Positions 10,046 to 21,100 of a stretch of DNA of 64,000 nt are shown piece after piece. Position 1 is the stretch's first letter, and every line of letters begins with the position of its first letter. The stretch covers positions 62,696,195-62,760,194 of the forward strand of contig JAOANR010000003.1 in NCBI GenBank assembly GCA_030278955.1. The letters are read 5' to 3'. Source of the stretch: Hygrophila difformis (lineage: Eukaryota > Streptophyta > Magnoliopsida > Lamiales > Acanthaceae). The notes beneath the pieces are model-generated. The model ran no database searches. It was given only the letters and a program-made list of their open reading frames with translations, and was not told the origin of the DNA. Made by a program: the position numbers and the translations under genes.

Positions 10046-11359
10046 TCCAAGTGACCCATGATGGACCGCCTGATGTCCCAATGAGAGAAAGCACAGACTT
10101 CCACATGAACAGGTATCCTGAGGTGCATCTCAATGCAAGACGAAACCCAGGACGGAACCCAAGTAGAGCACCAGAATCCACACCGTGGGCCAAGACGATG
10201 TTACAACCATTAAATCCATATGGTATAACACTAAACCTCGACGTTATCGACTTTCGAAACATCGAAGACCTTATCGACGAATGGGTAGCTTCAATGAAGA
10301 TTGCAGCAACCACCCTGGATCTCGATAAAAAAAACTTTGTCCGATTAATAGAGCTAAGTCACGAAGGATCGGCGAAGCTGGGCTGGAAAAACTCCACGGC
10401 TGCTTTAAAGGAGCAAATACTCGAAGGAGAATCCAAAAGCACAATCTGCGAAAGGTTTGGCCTCTTATTCAAAACCCATTTTGTAGGAGATGGTTATTTT
10501 GAAGAACAGAGAATAGAAAAAATCAAAGTCTATACCCAAGCACTGTTGGGTATGGAGTTAAGAAGTATTTGCGCAGTAGACGAATATATCTACTGGTTTC
10601 GTAAATACTATTTTCGAAGTGAAATGACAGTTGAAGTAGCATGTCCCATGTTCTTTGCAAAGATCTGCAGCCCATGGAGAGAAATGTTGATCCAATCGTA
10701 CACAGTACCCCCTGGTACAGTGGACTCAATAGCTCGAAGTATGTCCTTCTTAAAGGATAAGCTCAGAGAATGGTGTCAACAGGCAGCAGCCCAAAACAAC
10801 ATCAAGAGACTAAGAGGTAAAATAAAAAGAACTCCTCTTTGCTGTGAAAATAACGATTTTCCAACAATTATAAGAGAATCAGGAGAAAAGAGGAAAAAGA
10901 AGAAGAGTCGAGGCTCATACAGTAGAAGTCTCAGAAGACCTCCATTTTAAGAAGAAGAGCATGGTGGTCCAAGAGCAAGGCAAATCATACAAAACTGGAC
11001 AAAGAACGGGAACGACGAAGAGTTCATCCCAAGGTTCAACTAGCTCAGCAGCAAGGAGCACGGGGAGAACGACGTCCAAGAGAACATTCAGACGAGCCCA
11101 TACCCGAGCCAACGAAAGTTTCAAGGACTGCAACTGTTGGAAGTGTGGAGCCAGAGGTCATATCTCACCCGATTTCCCTCAGAATCGTGAGGTACGAATG
11201 TACGAAGCCACGGAGGATATCGTGGAAGCAGTCTACCATGGAAAGCTGGTACCAGTCTATCTGTTTGAGGACATCCCCTCGGATGAAAGCATCTACGAGG
11301 AAGAATTAAGAAGTGACTCGGACTCATATTCAGATGGATCTTCAACCGAATGTGACTGA
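10042..11359 (+). pseudogene. Pararetroviral coat protein, frame interrupted
   Basis: The first frame, 10042-10950, is a basic, capsid-like protein ending in lysine/arginine-rich sequence. The second, 10961-11359, is in another frame and carries the zinc knuckle (CWKCGARGH) and an acidic tail (DSDSYSDGSSTE). An arginine-rich region, a CCHC knuckle and an acidic C-terminus together are typical of caulimovirid coat proteins. The fourth zinc ligand is phenylalanine here, so the knuckle is broken. Stop codons near 10948-10960 separate the halves. Confidence 0.7.
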
Positions 11360-11429
11360 AGAAGACAGGATTTAGACCACTGAAAACCTGTCTGGATTCT
11401 TTTCAAGGATAACGATCTCGAATCGAACC

Positions 11430-12560
11430 ATGGAAAGTATAATGCGACAAGATTCCAACCTCAGCCCATATGACGGATTCAGAATTGGCGGGATTGGACG
11501 AGTTCTTAACCAGATGGGACTCAACCAGAGAAGACATATCATCATCTACAAGGTAAGTGCAGGTGAGTTTGCAATTCCTATGGAACTTACTTGTAATGTT
11601 ATGGATATGCAATTAATTCCTAAAGAAGAAATTCTTGAGGAATTAAGCAGAATGAATGAGGAAATCGCCATTACTATGAAATGGATCCACATAGGAGCCA
11701 TTGAAGTAGTAATTAAGGCAACCTTCAAAGAAGGCATTGATTCTGAATTACATCTATCAGTCACTGATAGAAGAATCAATAACCTTAGAGATGGTCTTCT
11801 TGGAACTATGGTAGGAAATTTATATGCTGGAAAGTTAATGTTTGACATACATCCCAGAATTTCCTATAACTTAGCTGACCAAGATTTTAATAGAGTTCTA
11901 ACCCTTCATCAGGATTTTAAAAGAAAAGATCTGATGAAAGAAGGGAACAGGCCATATTCTATAACTTATAGAATCTCTTATGCACTTTCCAATAGTCATC
12001 ATTCTGACTTATTTCTCAGGAAAGAATATATAGAAATTCCTAGAATTTTCAAGGAATTTGCTAAAGTCATGACTCCAAATCCTACCCAGATTCCAAGGTT
12101 AGGAGGAGTAGACATACAAATAAGAGATCATCCAATTCTAGACAGATCAACGAGTGCTAGAATTGAGTACGCAAGTCGTATGTCTTTTTCGGAAGACAGA
12201 ATTATGGCATATAAAGGGAAGGAGTTCATCAAAGATCTAACTCCTCAATCCATTGGGGTAGATAATATAAAGATAAAATGCCCTGAAGGATGGAAAGAAA
12301 TACGAGTAATATTCGACATCACTGAAAAGATTAACCGTTTTCCATGTGATGACTTATACTACTTGCAGCAGCCATCAATTGGAACCTATGAAGGAACAAT
12401 TGAAATTGCAGGACACGAGATCAGAGTCTTAGGCACCGCCGGAAAAGACAACGGGGTTATGATTTTGGGATTAAGTTTTCACGAAAATCATAAACCATGG
12501 GTAAGAAAGGATAATGGTATAGAATTTAAATTGGAGGGTCACACTATCAGAATTAAATGA
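11430..12560 (+). CDS. Pararetroviral movement protein, 30K superfamily (open frame)
   Basis: 376 codons without a stop. The central region around residues 90-160 (IHIGAIEVVIKATFKEGID, then LLGTMVGNLYAGKLMF) has the alternating beta-strand pattern of caulimovirid 30K movement proteins, which widen plasmodesmata for cell-to-cell spread. It follows the coat frames and its TGA overlaps the polymerase ATG as ATGA (12557-12560). The frame is intact, but nothing here says it is expressed. Confidence 0.75.
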   Translation: MESIMRQDSNLSPYDGFRIGGIGRVLNQMGLNQRRHIIIYKVSAGEFAIPMELTCNVMDMQLIPKEEILEELSRMNEEIAITMKWIHIGAIEVVIKATFKEGIDSELHLSVTDRRINNLRDGLLGTMVGNLYAGKLMFDIHPRISYNLADQDFNRVLTLHQDFKRKDLMKEGNRPYSITYRISYALSNSHHSDLFLRKEYIEIPRIFKEFAKVMTPNPTQIPRLGGVDIQIRDHPILDRSTSARIEYASRMSFSEDRIMAYKGKEFIKDLTPQSIGVDNIKIKCPEGWKEIRVIFDITEKINRFPCDDLYYLQQPSIGTYEGTIEIAGHEIRVLGTAGKDNGVMILGLSFHENHKPWVRKDNGIEFKLEGHTIRIK

Positions 12561-14616
12561 CAAGTCCATTCTCCATTTATATCTCAGTAGGGATAATATA
12601 TGAAGAATATAAGTCAGAATATTTCGCAGCTTATATTGATTCAGGATCAGGTATTTGCACGGCAAAACCAGGAGTTTTCCCTAGCGAAGCTATGGAATCA
12701 TTACCCATTGTTGCAGGAAGAGATTTTTCCCAAAAAATCTTAGTACTAAATAAGGGTATTCGACAAGCCAATATCATGATTGGAGGAGCATTTGGTACAC
12801 CTTGGTATAAGGTAAAAACGCCTCCTATTTACTTTCATGACACAAGAGCGGATATTTTGTTAGGAAATAATTTTAGACAATCCTTTACAAAATATGTTCA
12901 AGATAACAAAAGAAATTTGATAATATTTACCACAAGTTGTGGAAATGAGATACAGGTGTTGCGCAGGGAAAAGGCATTCAACAGGTTAATGCCTATATTA
13001 TTTCGCAGCAAACGTGGTGATAATGATACCAAACTAACCCATCTAAAAATGCAGGATAAAAGAAAGTTTGGTAAGGCTTTGTTGTCTTTTAGACAACAAG
13101 GATTTGATGAAGCTTCTATTGAGGAAATTATAAACCTCAAAGAAGCAATGCAGGAAATGAAGTCATTAAATATAACTTCATTAGACATTGATGGGGAAAC
13201 TAAATTGCCCCTCGAAAATGTCAAAAGACTTATCCAGAGAAACTTTAACGAGGATCCTCTGGCATGGTGGGATAAAAACAAGATCGAAGCTACTCTACAG
13301 GTAAAAGAACAATATAAATATGAGTATGTTCGATACAAACCCATCTTAATGAATATGCAGGATAAGAAAGATATGCAGCAAATTATCAAGGAGCATATTG
13401 ATCTTAAACTCATCGAGCCTGGAGTCCCAGCTTATAGTAGCCCTGGATTCTTGGTAAGAAACCACAGTGAAATAAAGAGAGGTAAACCCAGGTTGGTAAT
13501 AAACTATCAAGGTATTAACAAAATAATACAGTTTGATGGTTATTACATTCCGAGTAGAGAAAACTTAATTGATTGCATCAAAGGTGCTAAAGTGTTTTCT
13601 AAATTTGATTGCAAATCTGGTTTCTATTAGATTAAGATAGAGAATGAGTCGAAGAAATTCACAGCATTCTCCACCCCACAAGGGCAATATATTTGGAATG
13701 TTATGCCAATGGGGCTTTCTAATGCCCCTCAGATATTCCAAAGAAAGATGGATAATCTATTCAAGGATTATCTAGAGTTTATGTTCGTCTACATAGATGA
13801 CATTTGATTGCATCTCGAAATATTAAAGAGCATACTAAACATCTTGAAATATTTTCTGATGCATATCACAGGGAAGGTCTAGTTCTCTCTGAGAAAAAGG
13901 CCACTATTGCTGCTAACAAAATTGAATTCTTAGGAGTTCAAATTGATGAAGCAGGAATAGAGTTACAGGAACACATTGTGGAGAAAATCTGCAATTTTCC
14001 TGATATATTAAAAGACAAGAAACAACTTTAGAGTTTCTTAGGAGTTGTAAATTTTGCGGGTATGTTTATTAAAGACCTTGCAAAATATAGAAAGGATTTT
14101 AGACCACTCCTGAAAGAGACTGAAAGCTCTAGATGGAAATGGGAAGAAATCCATACCAAGAGAATTCGTGAACTAAAGCAAGTCTGCAATAGCTTGCCAA
14201 AACTCGCGATACCTCAGGATGAGGATGAGCTGGTAGTCTACACAGACGCCAATGATTTTCGATGGGCAGGAGTGCTCATGAGAAAAACAACTACGGGTCA
14301 AGAACCTTGTAGATACACAGGAGGGTTGTTCACTGAACAACAAACCAAACTTTGGCATATTAACGAGAAGGAATTCTTTGCAGTATGGAAAACATTTAAA
14401 AAATGGCCTTTATTCTTACTTGCAAAGAAATTTGTATTAAAAGTTGATAATACTAATGTTAGGGCTTTTTTAAAAAATAAACTTGAATCAAAAATTGAAA
14501 AAGCTCGTATTATCAGATGGCAAGCTGAATGTCAATATTATACTTATGATATTGATGTTATAAAATCTCATGAAAATGTTCTTGCAGATTTCTTGACGAG
14601 AGATGGAAGCATTTGA
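12557..14616 (+). pseudogene. Pararetroviral polymerase: aspartic protease, reverse transcriptase, RNase H (stops)
   Basis: The protease active site YIDSGSG lies near residue 27. The RT begins around 13400 (VPAYSSPGFLVRN), runs through a TAG at 13628-13630, and has its catalytic YIDDI at 13790-13804 followed at once by TGA (13805-13807). A further stop lies near 14029. RNase H (VYTDANDFRWAGVLM, INEKEFFAVW, VDNTNVRAFLKN) fills 14062-14616. There is no integrase, as expected for Caulimoviridae. At least three stops mean the protein cannot be made. Confidence 0.88.
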
Positions 14617-15568
14617 AGCTGATTCCATCATTACGAGATTCAGGCACCTCAGAGAAAACCTAGAGGAGCTATCGAAGCATTTTGGACAGCTCGAGATCAA
14701 TGCACGAGCAGCTGGCCAAATACAACAGAGCGATGTGGACATGGTCCGCAACAATATACGAACCTCCCATATAACAATGACAGCACTATGGGAAACAGTA
14801 TTAGAGCCAATCAGGAAAGCGTTAGCTTCTCTGGTAAACAAAGAGAAATGTGCCCAAAAAGCTAAAGTGGTCACATATGAAGAAGCAGATTCAAGCACTG
14901 CTTCAAAGGAACCATTGTCGGATACCGAAAAAAATGTTGAGCAAGAGGAAAGTCACATTTCCGAAAGTTCAAGTCAACCCACTGCCTCTGGGGTGAAAGA
15001 GGAAGAAATTAACCTTAGGCCAATGACAGACACCTCTAAGGTTAATTCAGACGAAAATGTCCTATCTACTGCCTGGCTGGACTACCAAGGAAAATGGGAA
15101 CAACTGGTTTCCAAAAAGGGAATTAACCCTAGCAAAACAGTAATCAAGACATCCGGGAGATACAACAGGGTATGGATGCTTGAAGGATCGAAACCAGAAA
15201 AGGTTCGCAAGTGGTATGACTTTGGAGCATTAGCATCTGTTCATACTACATCACCAGGGTTTCCGGAAATCGAAAAACTTCCGGGATGGATAAGTAGTGC
15301 GGTGCACGAATCATGGCAGAACAACCCGCACCTGCAAAGAGGAGATATTCTGGAGCTTAAGTTCATTTCAGCGGCACCAGAGATAGTCGGAAAAGGTTCT
15401 TATCCGGTCTTTCAATTTATTAAATTACAGAGACCTGATATGATTGCCTTCAACAGAGTTAAGTCTATGGATGAGAAGACACCATTGGTATCTTCAATCA
15501 GCGAAGATGAAATCTCCACCCGACGAGCATGGGGATTCTGGGTCTCTCACCGAAATGGAAAAGGTTAA
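14603..15568 (+). CDS. Transactivator/viroplasmin-like pararetroviral ORF (321 residues)
   Basis: Starts at ATG 14603, overlapping the end of the polymerase frame by 14 nt, and is open throughout. The N-terminus is helical and charged, then comes a serine/glutamate-rich linker (about 95-150) and a more globular C-terminal half (WLDYQGKWEQL, SGRYNRVWMLEGSKPEKVRKW). Position after RNase H matches the translational transactivator/inclusion-body protein of caulimo-, cavemo- and solendoviruses. I assign it mainly by position; the sequence is too divergent to be certain. Confidence 0.5.
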   Translation: MEAFEADSIITRFRHLRENLEELSKHFGQLEINARAAGQIQQSDVDMVRNNIRTSHITMTALWETVLEPIRKALASLVNKEKCAQKAKVVTYEEADSSTASKEPLSDTEKNVEQEESHISESSSQPTASGVKEEEINLRPMTDTSKVNSDENVLSTAWLDYQGKWEQLVSKKGINPSKTVIKTSGRYNRVWMLEGSKPEKVRKWYDFGALASVHTTSPGFPEIEKLPGWISSAVHESWQNNPHLQRGDILELKFISAAPEIVGKGSYPVFQFIKLQRPDMIAFNRVKSMDEKTPLVSSISEDEISTRRAWGFWVSHRNGKG

Positions 15569-15893
15569 ATATCCGTTTAAAATATTCTCAAACAATTTAA
15601 ATGGATCGTTCCTGGTTAATTCTTTAACAGGGAAAAGCACAGAGTTTGCGGAAACCTCATTCGAAAAGAAGAGGTTACTCATCTGGGAAAACAAGTTGCC
15701 AGCAACCGAGTCTACCAGAAAAAAGGCATGCAACATGATGCATGTTGTCCAACGGGATAACCATATTTGCCCATATTGTGCAGAACAGAAGAAACCCCTA
15801 TTCGGTACAAAGATCCGGGTAACCCAGAAAAAATCCGGACCCGAACAGGACAAAGGGAAGAAACGTCCAAAAAACTTTCACAAGCCAAAGTAA
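15554..15893 (+). CDS. Small terminal pararetroviral ORF with CPYC motif
   Basis: An ATG at 15554 overlaps the stop of the previous ORF and opens about 112 codons. The product is basic at its end and contains an H-x-C-x2-C arrangement (HICPYC) that might bind metal. It could be a separate small gene or the displaced C-terminus of the upstream ORF after a frameshift. No function is assigned. Confidence 0.4.
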
Positions 15894-16074
15894 GATTAGC
15901 TGGATGTAAAAGAAAGAGAGGTGTCGGCAACACTCATAATTAAAAGCCGACAAAGAAGGGCAGAGTAGCTGGCAGAAAGTGGCCGACAAGAGAAGGTGGA
16001 AAGTTGACAAAAAGCCACCTCACGCAATAATTCAAAAAAGGACAATAATGTAGCCAGTGGAAATTAAGGCCAAG

Positions 16075-16151
16075 TGACGAACGCAGTGACGTCACAAGGA
16101 TTTAGAGGAAGATTGGAATCCGGGGCTGAAGTCCGCGGGCGCCTATAAATA
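16075..16151 (+). promoter_or_regulatory. 35S-like pararetroviral promoter: as-1-like element plus TATA box
   Basis: Two TGACG motifs (16075-16079 and 16087-16091) start 12 bp apart, the spacing of the as-1 element in the cauliflower mosaic virus 35S promoter. The second lies in a TGACGTCA palindrome. CTATAAATA follows at 16143-16151. Such elements bind TGA-type bZIP factors. In a circular genome it would drive the pregenomic RNA through the primer site. Confidence 0.75.
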
Positions 16152-16689
16152 AAGGAGTTTGAAGCAGATGGAAGGCATCGAAAATTCCTCTCAACTCTTC
16201 AAAATATTTGTAATATTTCTCTTTCTGCATATTTCCTTCCGAGTCTGTATAAGTATGGGGTATTTCCCCAAGAGTCTTGTATCCTCCATGAGGAACTAAG
16301 TGTCTGTCTTCTCCGTTAGGGGAAATTATGTTTAAATAATATTTTTAATATTTTCTTCAGTAAAATCCAGGCTTCCAAATATCTCAAATATCCCGATAAT
16401 ATAATTAAAACCCTTTATTCATATCTTGATACGTCCTAAGGTAGGAAACGAAATAGGATTGTGCTGTTTGTTGCTGAAGGAGCCAAGAATTGGTGAACCA
16501 TCGGTCGCGGCTGCGTGGTTGGAGGAAGTCCGTAAAATCCCGGAGCTTAGGAAACCCGGCAGCAAGGCGGTCAAAGCCAAGGTATGAAGCTTAGTGCTTA
16601 ATTTAATTATCGGAAGTATGATGGGCTGATATTGGACTAATGGTAATGAAGAAACTAAAATCTGGGGTCAAAATGAAATAAAGTAGAAG

Positions 16690-16850
16690 TTGGTAGGGTT
16701 AATTGAAGTTTGAAAAAGTCAAAATAGTCTAAATGGCCTTAATTTGGTCAAAGATGGTTTCTAATGGCCTAAAATTGGAAATTGATTTCATAATGGCCCA
16801 AATGTGAAAATGATGTCTTGTAATGGCCTAAAAAATTCATTTCCTCTATT
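16690..16850. repeat. Right arm of the inverted repeat flanking the pararetrovirus
   Basis: Carries TAATGGCC words at spacings matching the left arm (9056-9205) in reverse complement. The AT-rich stretch between the promoter leader and this arm has no gene. Confidence 0.65.
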
Positions 16851-17084
16851 TTAAATTATATTACAAGCAAAAATTCTAAAAGTTCGATATTTAAAAACTA
16901 CAAAACGAGACGAATCTAACAAGATTTCTCTTGGCTATATTTTAACTTGTATAACTATGATAAAAATTTAAAGCAAAGTGATACAATGAACAACAACAAA
17001 AGTGAAATTAAATTGTAAGAAATTTAAGATGCAAATAGTATATAAATAAATATAATTAGAAAAGTAACTGACTAATCTCACATC
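16851..17084. repeat. Degenerate Stowaway-type MITE interior
   Basis: The segment about 16870-17000 matches the interior of the Stowaway copies at 37448-37707 and 41819 onward (GACGAATCTAACAAGA, TTAACTTGTATAACTATGAT). I cannot find clean terminal repeats. Confidence 0.5.
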
Positions 17085-17100
17085 AAAATTATACTATACT

Positions 17101-17274
17101 AACCAACAGCATTTGGCTTGAGTGGATGGGGCTCTAGTCGCTTAAGCAAGGTCTCGGGTTCGAGCATTGTGTATGCAAAAAACTGCTTTGGGAGAGGCGC
17201 CCTTAATTGCCCTTGCAAATCCTCGAGGGATTAGTATTGGGTCCAATGTGTCCTGGGGATACCCAGTTTCACCA
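17101..17274 (+). mobile_element. tRNA-derived SINE (174 bp) with perfect 16-bp target duplication
   Basis: Flanked by identical AAAATTATACTATACT at 17085-17100 and 17275-17290. Inside are a pol III A-box-like TGGCTTGAGTGG (17114-17125) and a B-box-like GGGTTCGAGC (17156-17165), about 40 bp apart as in tRNA genes. It is non-coding and would be transcribed by RNA polymerase III and copied by a LINE. A related 3' tail lies near 41405-41470. Confidence 0.88.
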
Positions 17275-17290
17275 AAAATTATACTATACT

Positions 17291-17628
17291 GTATCCTATA
17301 AATATTTATAATAACAATAAATAATTTTCTTTAAAAGATACTGTATACTATACATGACAATTTTATTTTTAATTATTCAGTTGTAAATATTACTATATGT
17401 GAATAGATATTCTTTAAAATAATTTTCTTATATTTATGGGAATCAAAATTTTTTATTAAATAATTAGATCATATTTCAAGTAAATTTTTGTTTTTATTTT
17501 CGATGAAAAGGGGGCCGAGCCTATCTCATTCAAAAGATTGGTATAAATGGTACAAGTGTTGAAAGAATAATTTATCATTTTCAATAATAATAATGTCAGT
17601 CAAATTTGTCATTGGAAACTTATTCTAA
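17291..17628. other. AT-rich intergenic DNA
   Basis: Nothing recognisable beyond (AAT)n near 17585. Confidence 0.5.
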
Positions 17629-18089
17629 GAGCCCGTTTGGAATGACTTCTAGGGAGGTGCTTTTGACTTTTGCTTCTCAAAATACTTCTAATAGAAATTA
17701 GGTGTTTGTTTTGGCTTTTAAGAAAAAACAAAAGCACATCGAAAAGCCAAAAAAGTGCTTCTGGGAGAAGCAGCCCAGGGGATGCTTCTCCCAGAAGCAG
17801 AAGCCAAAAGCACATTGTAAAATGTGCAAGGATTTAAATACCCCCACTACTTAATATAAATTACACAATAAATATATCTTATTATCATATTAAGTAGCAC
17901 GTTCTTTTCGGTAATTACTACATTCCAAAAGCACTTTTTATTTTTATTCATCCAAACATATTTTTTTAGAAAAAGCTGCTTTTTAAACATTTCATCCAAA
18001 CACAAAAGTTACATGCTTTTGCTTTTGACTTCTGCTTCTGCTTCTACTTTTGGCTTCTGTTTTTTTCAAAAGCCAATCCAAACGAGCCC
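17629..18089. mobile_element. Tourist-like (PIF/Harbinger) MITE, 461 bp
   Basis: Ends GAGCCCGTTTGG and CCAAACGAGCCC are inverted repeats flanked by TAA on both sides (17626-17628, 18090-18092), the PIF/Harbinger target. The interior is palindromic, rich in GCTTTTG/CAAAAGC words, and has no transposase. Confidence 0.85.
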
Positions 18090-18110
18090 TAATTAAATGG
18101 ATTAAATGAA

Positions 18111-21100
18111 TGTTGAATTTCTAGAATAATCTAACACATGTCTTTATATATGCCATAGATGCATGTTATGAGCAATAAGAAAAAGCATTTCAGAAAATTT
18201 CCAATCGTGTTTTTCCCTTTTGTCCTGTCTTCTTCTCCAACAAATTTGGTATAAAAGCTTTTTCCATGGCGAATCGATTAACCTTCTTTACATATTCTCC
18301 AAGCCAAATACCCATATTCGATGGAGAACATTATGATTACTAGAGCTCACAAATGGAGACGCTATTCGAATCACAAGATCTATGGGACGTGATTGAAGAT
18401 GGCATTGACACACAAGCCAACACAGAAGAACTTTCTGAAGACGACAGGAAGCATTAAAGGAAAACATGAAGAAAAATGCTACGGCCCTAAGAATCTTACA
18501 ACAAAGTGTAAGCAGGTTCATCTACCCCCGAATCTTCGGCATCAAAGTTGCTCAGGAAGCTTGGAACATTTTGAAGGAAGAGTTTAAAGGTGCTGAGAAA
18601 GTCATCTCCATTAAATTAAAAAACTTGTGGAGGGATTTTGACAATCTGTCAATGAAGGAAAATGAAACCGTTCTGATTTTTTCTTCAAAGGCCACAGAGA
18701 TTGTCAATCAAATTAAAACTTATGGAGACACAATCCCTGAAAAGAAAGTCGTGGAAGGAATCCTCAGGTCTCTCCCGCAAAAGTTCGAACACATTGTCGC
18801 AGTAATTGATGAGATGAAGGATACAGCACAAATCACACGATATGAATTATTTAGCTCTCTGAAGCTTGAAAGGAGAGTAAATAACTATTCGGCACAACTA
18901 CTGGAGCAAGTTTTCCAATTGAAAGCCAATCTTGATACTGGAAAGCATAACATTACAGGGCCGGAAGAAAATGGCGGATCGTCATCAAAGAAAAGATTTT
19001 TTGATAAAAGAAGCGGAGGCACTGGTCGTGGACGAGGGCGATCAAAAAACAACTCTAAGCGGCCACCAAGGTCGGACAACTACTGCTATGTTTGCGAAAA
19101 GCCAGGCCATGAATCAAAAAATTGCCGATATCGTTGTACTCGATGTAAAGTTCCTAAAATTCCGATAGGGACTGCTGGTACAAAAATGAAGAGCACGATG
19201 CCAAAAAGGGAATACTGTAGCAAACTTTACAAAAGAAGAAAACGTGGAAAAGTTATTTTATAACTCCGGCAATAAAAAACTCAATGAGATGTGGTTTTTG
19301 GACAGTGGGTGTAGTCACCACATCGCTGGAAACCATGGATCATTTGTCCATCTAGATAAAAACTTCTCTACACAAATTGAGCTTGGTGATGGCAAGCGCT
19401 TGGATATTGAAGGACAAGGAATTGTATCGGTGCACTCAACAGGAGGTAATAAAAAGCATATTCATGATGTTTATTATTTTGCAAAGATTTCTCATAATAT
19501 GTTGAGTGTTGGACAAATGATGAATAATGGATACAATTTATTTTTTATGATGGAAGATATGAAATTTTTTATAAGAAGAAAAATGAGAAAGTGGGTGAAG
19601 ATGAATGCTAACTGCATGTTTTCATTGAACACTGGAGAGGTTCAAAGCTTTGCTTTTAAATGTGATGTTCAGAATATGTCATATCTTTGGCATTTAAGAT
19701 GTGAATATTTAAATTTCAAGAGCTTGAAACTTCTAAAGAGTAAGAATATGGTGTCTGGGCTTCCATCAATTCATTCGGATGATGGCATTTGTGAAGGCTG
19801 TGTATATGGTAAAATACACAGGATTCTATTTTCCAAAAACGGCTTGGTGCACCCGAAATCCCATGGAGCTGGTTCAGTCTGATGTTTGCGGGCCGACTTG
19901 AACTTCTTCACTTGGCAATAGGGATAAGAAATAAGAGGTACTTTATACTTTTTTTTTTTATTGATGATTATACAAGAATGACTTGGGTATATTTTCTGGA
20001 TAAAAAATCAAAGACGTTTTTTTACATTCTTGCATTTAAGGCTCTTGTAGAGAAACAAAGTGGCCATCAAATTAAGATGCTTCGGACAGATGTGGGGGGG
20101 GGGGGGGGGGGTGGAATTTGTTAATGGACCTTTTCTAGAGTATTGCAAAGCACATGGGATTACAAGACAATTCACGGTTCGACATACCCCTAAACAAAAT
20201 GGCATTGCCGAGAGGAAGAATCGCACCATTGAAGAAATGGCGTGGAGCATGTTGAAAGGAAAACGGCTCCCGACTGAGTTGTGGGCAGAAGCCGTACACA
20301 ACCGTATATGTTTTGAATTGCTCTCCAACAAAGGCGGTTATAAACAAATTCGAGGCATGGCATAATCATAAACCTGTTGTGAATCATTTGAGGGTGTTTA
20401 GGTGCATTGCATATGCACATGTATTGCTGCAGAATCGAGACAACTTTGATGAGACAGGTGAGAAATTTGTGTTCATTGGCTACAATGATGAGTCAAATGG
20501 ATACCGTCTCTTGAATACAACAACAAAGCAGTTAGTTCTCTCCAGAGATGTTATTTTTGATGAGATGACATCATGGAATTGGGAAGAAATTAAGGAGCAG
20601 GTTGTTTCAATTGCTGAATGAGACTTATTGAACTCATTTGACCCCCTCATGTCTAATACGAACACCATGGCAAATGGAGAGTTAGAGAATTTAAACCCCA
20701 CAAATGATAGCTCCGAATCTGATTTTCCTCAGAGGTATCATTATTTATCTGATATATATGCCTCCACTAATTTTGTCTTATTTGCTGGAGAACCATAAGG
20801 TTATGAAGAGGCTGTGACAGAGGAGGTTTGGGAAAAAATCCATGGATGAAAAAATTAAAAGCATTGTGAAAAATCAGACATGGGAGTTGATTCATTTGCC
20901 GGAAGGAAAATATGCCATTCGATTAAAATGGGTCTATAAAATCAAGTATGAACAAGATGGAACCATTCAAAAACATAAGGCGAGACTGGTGGCAAAAGGC
21001 TATGCACAGCAGCTTGCAATAGATTTTGGTGAAACGTTCGCACCACTGGCTCGAATGGAGACTATTCAAGTTGTTATTGATTTAGCAGATCAACTTGAAA

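Larger units (their letters stand above)
9290..16600 (+). mobile_element. Endogenous pararetrovirus (Caulimoviridae), near genome length, decayed
   Basis: About 7.3 kb, the size of a caulimovirid genome. Order: tRNA-Met primer site, small coiled-coil ORF, coat protein with zinc knuckle, 30K-type movement protein, aspartic protease/RT/RNase H, transactivator-like ORF, a small terminal ORF, then a TATA promoter with an as-1-like element. No integrase is present, which separates it from LTR retrotransposons. Coat before movement protein and a downstream transactivator-like frame resemble cavemo- and solendoviruses, but I cannot fix the genus. Several stop codons and a lost zinc-knuckle cysteine show it is an old, non-functional copy. 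The linear copy opens close to the primer site, as if integrated from a genome broken at that discontinuity. Confidence 0.88.

Noticed and set aside
9317..16600. Reading the pararetrovirus as a Copia or gypsy element because of the tRNA-Met primer site
   Set aside because: No LTRs and no integrase; movement-protein, coat and transactivator-like frames plus a 35S-like promoter fit Caulimoviridae.
17114..17165. A functional tRNA gene
   Set aside because: Only A- and B-box-like words are present; no cloverleaf or anticodon stem could be drawn, and target duplications show a SINE.
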